Translations under genes and position numbers: made by a program
Shown here: positions 1-5,456 of the stretch, piece by piece
Layout of the letters: each line of letters begins with the position of its first letter
Numbering within the stretch: position 1 is the stretch's first letter
NCBI GenBank assembly: GCA_030607235.1
Contig: JAUWEX010000102.1
Span: 1 to 5,456, forward strand
Origin: Planctomycetota bacterium
GTDB lineage: Bacteria; Planctomycetota; B129-G9
Direction of reading: 5' to 3'
DNA: 5,456 nucleotides
Notes under the pieces: generated by a model
Database searches by the model: none
Told to the model about the DNA's origin: nothing
The model's input: only the letters and a program-made list of their open reading frames with translations

Positions 1-96
1 GGCGTTGCGTGTGCGTTTTTCGTGGCGGCCTGCCTCTTGATGCTGCGACTGAATTCGCAGACGAAAAAGATGCTCGCACAAGGCATATCCGATTAG
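1..96 (+). CDS. C-terminal end of a probable membrane protein (partial, convergent with ccsA)
   Basis: Reading from base 1, the plus strand stays open for 31 codons and ends at TAG (94-96). The peptide starts with a hydrophobic stretch (GVACAFFVAACLLMLRL) and ends in a short polar, positively charged tail (NSQTKKMLAQGISD). This is what the last transmembrane helix and cytoplasmic tail of a polytopic membrane protein look like. GC by codon position is about 55, 42 and 68 percent for positions 1, 2 and 3, the pattern expected of real genes in a GC-rich genome. The stop overlaps the opposite-strand ccsA stop (93-95), so two convergent genes would end on the same four bases. The family cannot be named from 31 residues; a transporter is one possibility. 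A chance open frame is not excluded, because the minus-strand frames over these bases are also open. Confidence 0.5.
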   Translation, partial: GVACAFFVAACLLMLRLNSQTKKMLAQGISD

Positions 97-2021
97 TTAT
101 ACGAGCGCAGGCTCGCCGTGCTCGAAGGCAGAAGTTCGAACACCAGCCACGCCAGCACTACCGCCGCTACGCACACGATCGCCGCGATCGCCGTTTTCCT
201 GCCGCTGATGTTTTTTGTTGCCCGTAGATGCACGAACCCCAGCATCGCCGCCCACGTCAGCAGGGCCGCGACCTCTTTGGCGTCCCATCCCCAGTAGTCG
301 CCCCATGCCGTCAGGCCCCACGCCGCGCCGGTCAGCAGCCCGACCGTCAGCATCGCAAAACCGAACATGAATATCCGGTGCAGGTACTCACCGATGTTGA
401 GGTAGTCCCCGCCCCAGATCAGTTTATCGTTACCCGAAAGCGCCAGCCCCGGACTATCGGCGATGCGACCGATGCGCGTAAACGAAATTATCAGCGCGAA
501 GACCGCGAAGAAGAACCCCACGAATATCGCGCCGTAGCCCAGGAAATACGAAATCACGTGTGGCGCAAACCACGGGCTGCGTAGGATCACCGGCAGCATT
601 TCCGGCAAAGGGCCAGCCTTTGTTGCCGCAATTACGGCGAACAAAAACGCACACGCCGAAGCGAAAAATCCCATGATTCGCATTCTGAAAGCGATCTCGA
701 TGACGAGGTATGCCGCTATGATCGCCCACGCACATAGCGCGAATATCTCGAACTGCGAACGCAGGGGCGGGTGTCCCAGCGACATCCAGCGCAGTGTGAA
801 AAACACCGCGCCCGAAGCCAGCGCAATTGCTGCAATCGCTGTACAGATCCGCGAAAGCGCACGGCTCTTTTTCAGGAAACAGTTCAGGAAAAAAACCAAG
901 GTTGTTGCGCCCAGCGACCATAGGAAGACCTGGAACCAAAAGATTTTTCCGGCCCAGGCGTCTTCTGCGAATGTTTGGGGCAGCAAGGTGATTGCAGTGC
1001 CCACCGTAATTGCAAGAAACAACGCGCCGCAGATGAACGCGATCCTGTTGAGCGTGCGGCCTGCGGAGTCCGGCGTCGCTTCCACCGCCGCACCCGCGGC
1101 CTCGGCCCGGCTCATTCCCCGTCGCGGCCTCAACGCCAGCAGTAGCACCCCCAGGCCCATCGCCGCGAACCCGCCGAACACCAGCGGCACACCCGGATAG
1201 CGCGACACGCCGAGCCTGCGATTCGCGAGGAAGATGAATTGTATCCGTTTGTATGTAAAAGGCTCGTTGGGGCGGATGAGCGCCTCGGTTTTCTTTTCGC
1301 CGTCGACAATCAATACGCGGTAGCAGGGGTTTTCGAGCGATTCCGCCGGATCGTCGTCGGTGGTGGCGTGCTCGACCTTTAGCAGCGCGACTCGGAAGGG
1401 CAGCTCGATCATTTCGGGCGTATTCGACAGCGCGACGATTCTGGATTTTACGCCGGGGTAAAGGTTCAACTCGCCGCTCCAGCCGCGGAAGTGGTCGACC
1501 CACGCTCCGGCGAGGATAAAGATCACCGAAAGGTGTGCCAGCAGCAGGCCCGCCGAGCGCAGGCCGAGTTTTTTGAGTTTGAACGATTCGCGCCGTTTGA
1601 AGAGCATAGTACCGCAGCCCGCCGCCGCGGCGATAAACAGAAACGCGAACCACCAACTGTGCCAGACCGCATCGAGCCGGAGCAGTTTTATCACCGGACA
1701 GCAGGTCCCGGTCTCGCCGACGCCGAAGCGCGATCCTGTCTGCTCGACCAGCAGCCCGCACAGCAGTCCCGCGCCGATCATTGTCGCGAGAGCCGCCGCG
1801 AAACCCGCCGAGCAGAGCGCGGCGTAAAGTTTTTTGCCGAGCAGGGTAGTGATGATTGCGATCGCGCTGCACGCGCCGATGATGGCCAGCCGGAATGTCA
1901 ACGTGCCGATCATCTCTCGGTTCGCCGCCCATTCGTAGCCGTACTGTGCCGCGACCAGCGCGCCGCATACGACGATAAGCCCGACGAAATACCAACCGAT
2001 ATGTGTTTCGTTCTTGTTCAA
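93..2021 (-). CDS. ccsA: Fused ResB/CcsA-type cytochrome c biogenesis protein (System II haem export and ligation)
   Basis: Predicted polytopic inner-membrane protein that exports haem and attaches it to CXXCH motifs of apocytochromes c outside the membrane. Residues 1-300 are ResB-like: helices near 10-28, 44-62, 65-92, 122-141 and 154-174, the last carrying His163 (AHLSVIF, the probable TM-His1), then an extracytoplasmic loop at 175-278 and a helix at 279-298. Residues 325-642 are CcsA-like: GHPPLRSQFE at 416-425, His488 in APHVISY (probable P-His1), the WWD haem-binding motif WGDYWGWDAKE at 573-583, and His598 in GFVHLR (probable TM-His2). Positively charged loops at 141-155 and 299-305 fit the topology. 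At 642 aa it is shorter than classical CcsBA fusions (about 900-1100 aa), mainly because the ResB loop is small. Odd points: the C-terminal LHSY motif reads LRSY, so Arg639 replaces the expected P-His2, and Cys107-Cys108 lie in an extracytoplasmic loop. The start is TTG at 2021; the frame is closed by TAA at 2037-2039, and the first ATG (Met37) would delete helix 1. No Shine-Dalgarno sequence is visible. The family is secure; the exact start is less so. Confidence 0.9.
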   Translation of the reverse strand: MNKNETHIGWYFVGLIVVCGALVAAQYGYEWAANREMIGTLTFRLAIIGACSAIAIITTLLGKKLYAALCSAGFAAALATMIGAGLLCGLLVEQTGSRFGVGETGTCCPVIKLLRLDAVWHSWWFAFLFIAAAAGCGTMLFKRRESFKLKKLGLRSAGLLLAHLSVIFILAGAWVDHFRGWSGELNLYPGVKSRIVALSNTPEMIELPFRVALLKVEHATTDDDPAESLENPCYRVLIVDGEKKTEALIRPNEPFTYKRIQFIFLANRRLGVSRYPGVPLVFGGFAAMGLGVLLLALRPRRGMSRAEAAGAAVEATPDSAGRTLNRIAFICGALFLAITVGTAITLLPQTFAEDAWAGKIFWFQVFLWSLGATTLVFFLNCFLKKSRALSRICTAIAAIALASGAVFFTLRWMSLGHPPLRSQFEIFALCAWAIIAAYLVIEIAFRMRIMGFFASACAFLFAVIAATKAGPLPEMLPVILRSPWFAPHVISYFLGYGAIFVGFFFAVFALIISFTRIGRIADSPGLALSGNDKLIWGGDYLNIGEYLHRIFMFGFAMLTVGLLTGAAWGLTAWGDYWGWDAKEVAALLTWAAMLGFVHLRATKNISGRKTAIAAIVCVAAVVLAWLVFELLPSSTASLRSYN

Positions 2022-2035
2022 CTTGTGTGCAGGGA

Positions 2036-2041
2036 ATTATG
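2036..2041 (-). promoter_or_regulatory. Possible -10 element for ccsA
   Basis: On the minus strand CATAAT matches five of six bases of the TATAAT consensus and lies between the terminator T-tract and the TTG start of the cytochrome c biogenesis gene. Transcription starting about seven bases downstream would leave a leader of only about 8 bases, which would fit the absence of a Shine-Dalgarno sequence. No convincing -35 hexamer is found 16-18 bases upstream; that stretch lies inside the terminator stem. This is a weak call based on position and one hexamer. Confidence 0.2.
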
Positions 2042-2042
2042 C

Positions 2043-2080
2043 AAAGAAAAAACAGCAGCGGTTGCGTGACCGCCGCTGTT
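2043..2080 (-). terminator. Rho-independent terminator after the PilZ gene
   Basis: The minus-strand transcript reads AACAGCGGCGG, an 8-base loop (TCACGCAA), then CCGCTGCTGTT, followed directly by TTTTCTTT. The 11-bp stem is unbroken in RNA, with one G-U wobble. Read from the plus strand that pair is an A-C mismatch and no T-tract follows immediately, so the element is directional for minus-strand transcription. It begins 64 bases after the PilZ stop codon and is the natural end of the gyrA-PilZ transcript. Its T-tract stops about 21 bases before the next start codon, so it could also modulate read-through into ccsA. Confidence 0.88.
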
Positions 2081-2144
2081 GTGTTTGGCGCGTTTTTTGA
2101 CTGTTGACCGGCATATCATCTCGATTCGCTTGAGCGGGGCGAGA

Positions 2145-2561
2145 TTACAGGCGCTTGAGTTCGCGCATGTACATGGATGTCGACAGGTCGATTTTGTCCA
2201 TGATCGCGCTGTCGATGAAGGTCTTGAGGATGCCCTCGTACTTCGATTTCAGTTTGTCGAAGGCGATTCCCATGTGCCAGACCTCCTGTGTGGCGCTACG
2301 TTTGATCCACACTATATAACCTTTGACCTTGACAATGCCCTTGGTAACCGTCGGCGCTTCAATCTGCATTCTCAACTTGTCGCCGACGTTCATCTGGTCT
2401 TTGGTGATGAGTTTGAGACCGCTCTCGGATATGTTGAGTATCAGATACTTCTGGCCGAGATTGGCCAGCGCCGACGCGATGCCGCCTCCGGCGTAGCGAA
2501 CCGTCGAGGACTTTATGCCGTACCTTTTATGTTGCCTGCGCTCTATTCCGTCCCAAGCCAT
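2145..2561 (-). CDS. PilZ domain protein, predicted cyclic-di-GMP receptor
   Basis: Small soluble 138-aa protein with one PilZ domain and no signal peptide or membrane segment. Both c-di-GMP binding motifs are intact: RxxxR as Arg9-QHK-Arg13 close to the N-terminus, and [D/N]xSxxG as Asn43-ISES-Gly48. They are followed by the beta-barrel strands expected of the fold (IRMQ-like strand near 62-68, KVKGYIVWI near 78-86, HMGIAF near 96-101). The C-terminal 35 residues (about 103-138) look helical and charged, a plain extension beyond the barrel. Stand-alone PilZ proteins bind c-di-GMP and change conformation to control a partner, often in motility, exopolysaccharide or adhesion; the partner cannot be read from this sequence. 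It starts 38 bases after gyrA ends, with a strong Shine-Dalgarno sequence, and is followed by a terminator, so it is probably the last gene of the gyrA transcript. The start is ATG at 2559-2561. Family and start are well supported; the biological process is unknown. Confidence 0.93.
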   Translation of the reverse strand: MAWDGIERRQHKRYGIKSSTVRYAGGGIASALANLGQKYLILNISESGLKLITKDQMNVGDKLRMQIEAPTVTKGIVKVKGYIVWIKRSATQEVWHMGIAFDKLKSKYEGILKTFIDSAIMDKIDLSTSMYMRELKRL

Positions 2562-2566
2562 AATTG

Positions 2567-2572
2567 CTCCTT
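2567..2572 (-). promoter_or_regulatory. Shine-Dalgarno sequence of the PilZ gene
   Basis: AAGGAG on the minus strand, five bases upstream of the ATG at 2561. It is the strongest ribosome binding site in the window and fixes the start of the PilZ gene. It suggests independent, efficient translation of this gene within the gyrA transcript. Confidence 0.85.
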
Positions 2573-2599
2573 GTTAATCTGAACGCGAAAAATTCCGGT

Positions 2600-5059
<2,460 letters not shown>

Positions 5060-5068
5060 AAATGTCTG

Positions 5069-5074
5069 TTTCCT
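5069..5074 (-). promoter_or_regulatory. Probable Shine-Dalgarno sequence of gyrA
   Basis: AGGAAA on the minus strand. The AGGA core ends 11 bases before the ATG at 5059, a slightly long but workable spacing. It would be 20 bases from the alternative ATG at 5050, so it favours the upstream start. Confidence 0.5.
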
Positions 5075-5106
5075 GTTTCGTGTTGGACGTTGTTATGTGC
5101 GTTGTG

Positions 5107-5456
5107 TTATTCTTCCTCGGGAATCCGATTGATGTAGATCGAATTCGGGTAGTGCTTTTTCAAAAGAGCGAAAGCGTCGGCGGCCGCTTCAGACTCGCCG
5201 ATGAGGAGGAAGGCCATCCCGAGATTGAAGAAGTATTCGTCGGCGGTTCGAGCGTTCATGGCCTGTACCATGAACTTGGCGCTTTTTACCGCGTTCGCGC
5301 TTTTCACGATCATGGCCTGATTCGTAGCGTCGGCGATGCCGGTGGAGCATTCTTCTTTCAGTTTTTTCGCTTTGCTTTCGCTGTCGAACGCGACGAAGTC
5401 TTCGTTGAGCGCCGCCAGCAACATCTCGATTGTCTTGAGGGGTTTGTTGGCCTGAG
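5107..5456 (-). CDS. TPR-like helical protein, C-terminal part (partial, start beyond window)
   Basis: The frame is open from the right edge to TAA at 5107-5109, giving at least 115 residues. It continues upstream of the in-frame ATG at 5424 (QANKPLKTIE precedes it), so that Met is probably internal and the gene enters from outside the window. The sequence is almost wholly helical. The stretch at 5140-5241 fits the 34-residue tetratricopeptide consensus: Leu-Gly in the first helix (FFNLGMAF), Gly at the turn (LIGES), Ala-rich second helix (AAADAFALL), then YPNS. An earlier helix pair (about 5245-5350) may be a degenerate repeat. The short end (RIPEEE) is acidic. TPR proteins are protein-binding scaffolds; the YPNS ending recalls repeats of the BamD/YbgF type, but a specific function cannot be assigned. 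No signal peptide can be judged because the N-terminus is missing. It stops 47 bases before gyrA on the same strand with no terminator between, so co-transcription with gyrA is likely. Confidence 0.8.
   Translation of the reverse strand, partial: QANKPLKTIEMLLAALNEDFVAFDSESKAKKLKEECSTGIADATNQAMIVKSANAVKSAKFMVQAMNARTADEYFFNLGMAFLLIGESEAAADAFALLKKHYPNSIYINRIPEEE

Noticed and set aside
102..115. Short hairpin CGAGC-GCAG-GCTCG near the ccsA 3' end, considered as a terminator
   Set aside because: Only a 5-bp stem, inside the coding sequence, with no T-tract on either strand.
454..1995. 513-aa minus-strand open frame inside the cytochrome c biogenesis gene
   Set aside because: It lies in another frame of the same strand, the product is an Arg-rich low-complexity translation without domains, and the overlapping ResB/CcsA protein has clear motifs. 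It is a GC-rich shadow frame.
1491..2069. 192-aa plus-strand frame opposite the start of ccsA, running across the terminator
   Set aside because: It reads through the terminator hairpin and ends in it. The product is charged and featureless, so it is a shadow of the membrane-protein coding sequence.

Overview
The window is a compact, GC-rich stretch of ordinary bacterial chromosome. Almost everything is coded on the minus strand, with gaps of only 38 to 123 bases. Reading in the direction of transcription, from high to low coordinates, the order is: the C-terminal end of a helical, TPR-like protein (runs in from beyond the right edge); gyrA, DNA gyrase subunit A, complete at 819 aa; a 138-aa single-domain PilZ protein, a predicted cyclic-di-GMP receptor; a strong intrinsic terminator; and a 642-aa fused ResB/CcsA-type cytochrome c biogenesis protein (System II haem export and ligation). 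At the far left edge an open frame on the plus strand ends in a stop codon that overlaps the ccsA stop. It reads like the last membrane helix and tail of a convergent membrane protein.

The TPR-like gene, gyrA and the PilZ gene are spaced 47 and 38 bases apart on one strand and probably form one transcription unit. It ends at the hairpin plus T-tract at 2043-2080. The ccsA-like gene starts only about 20 bases after that terminator, from a TTG codon without a recognisable Shine-Dalgarno sequence. Its expression therefore needs a promoter squeezed against the terminator, or read-through.

The organism is a bacterium that makes c-type cytochromes by System II and uses c-di-GMP signalling. The GyrA sequence ([10 protein letters not shown] near the N-terminus, and VYPT where Escherichia coli has VYDT) resembles, from memory, planctomycete/PVC or related uncultured lineages more than Proteobacteria or Firmicutes. 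This is a tentative impression and no search was possible.

I found no mobile element, CRISPR array, RNA gene or defence-like cassette, and no clear sign of a novel multi-gene system. The points most worth a second look are: loss of the conserved C-terminal periplasmic histidine (Arg639) in the cytochrome c synthetase; a vicinal Cys pair in the same protein; the terminator/TTG arrangement in front of it; the gyrA-PilZ pairing; and a proline at the acidic quinolone-contact position of GyrA.
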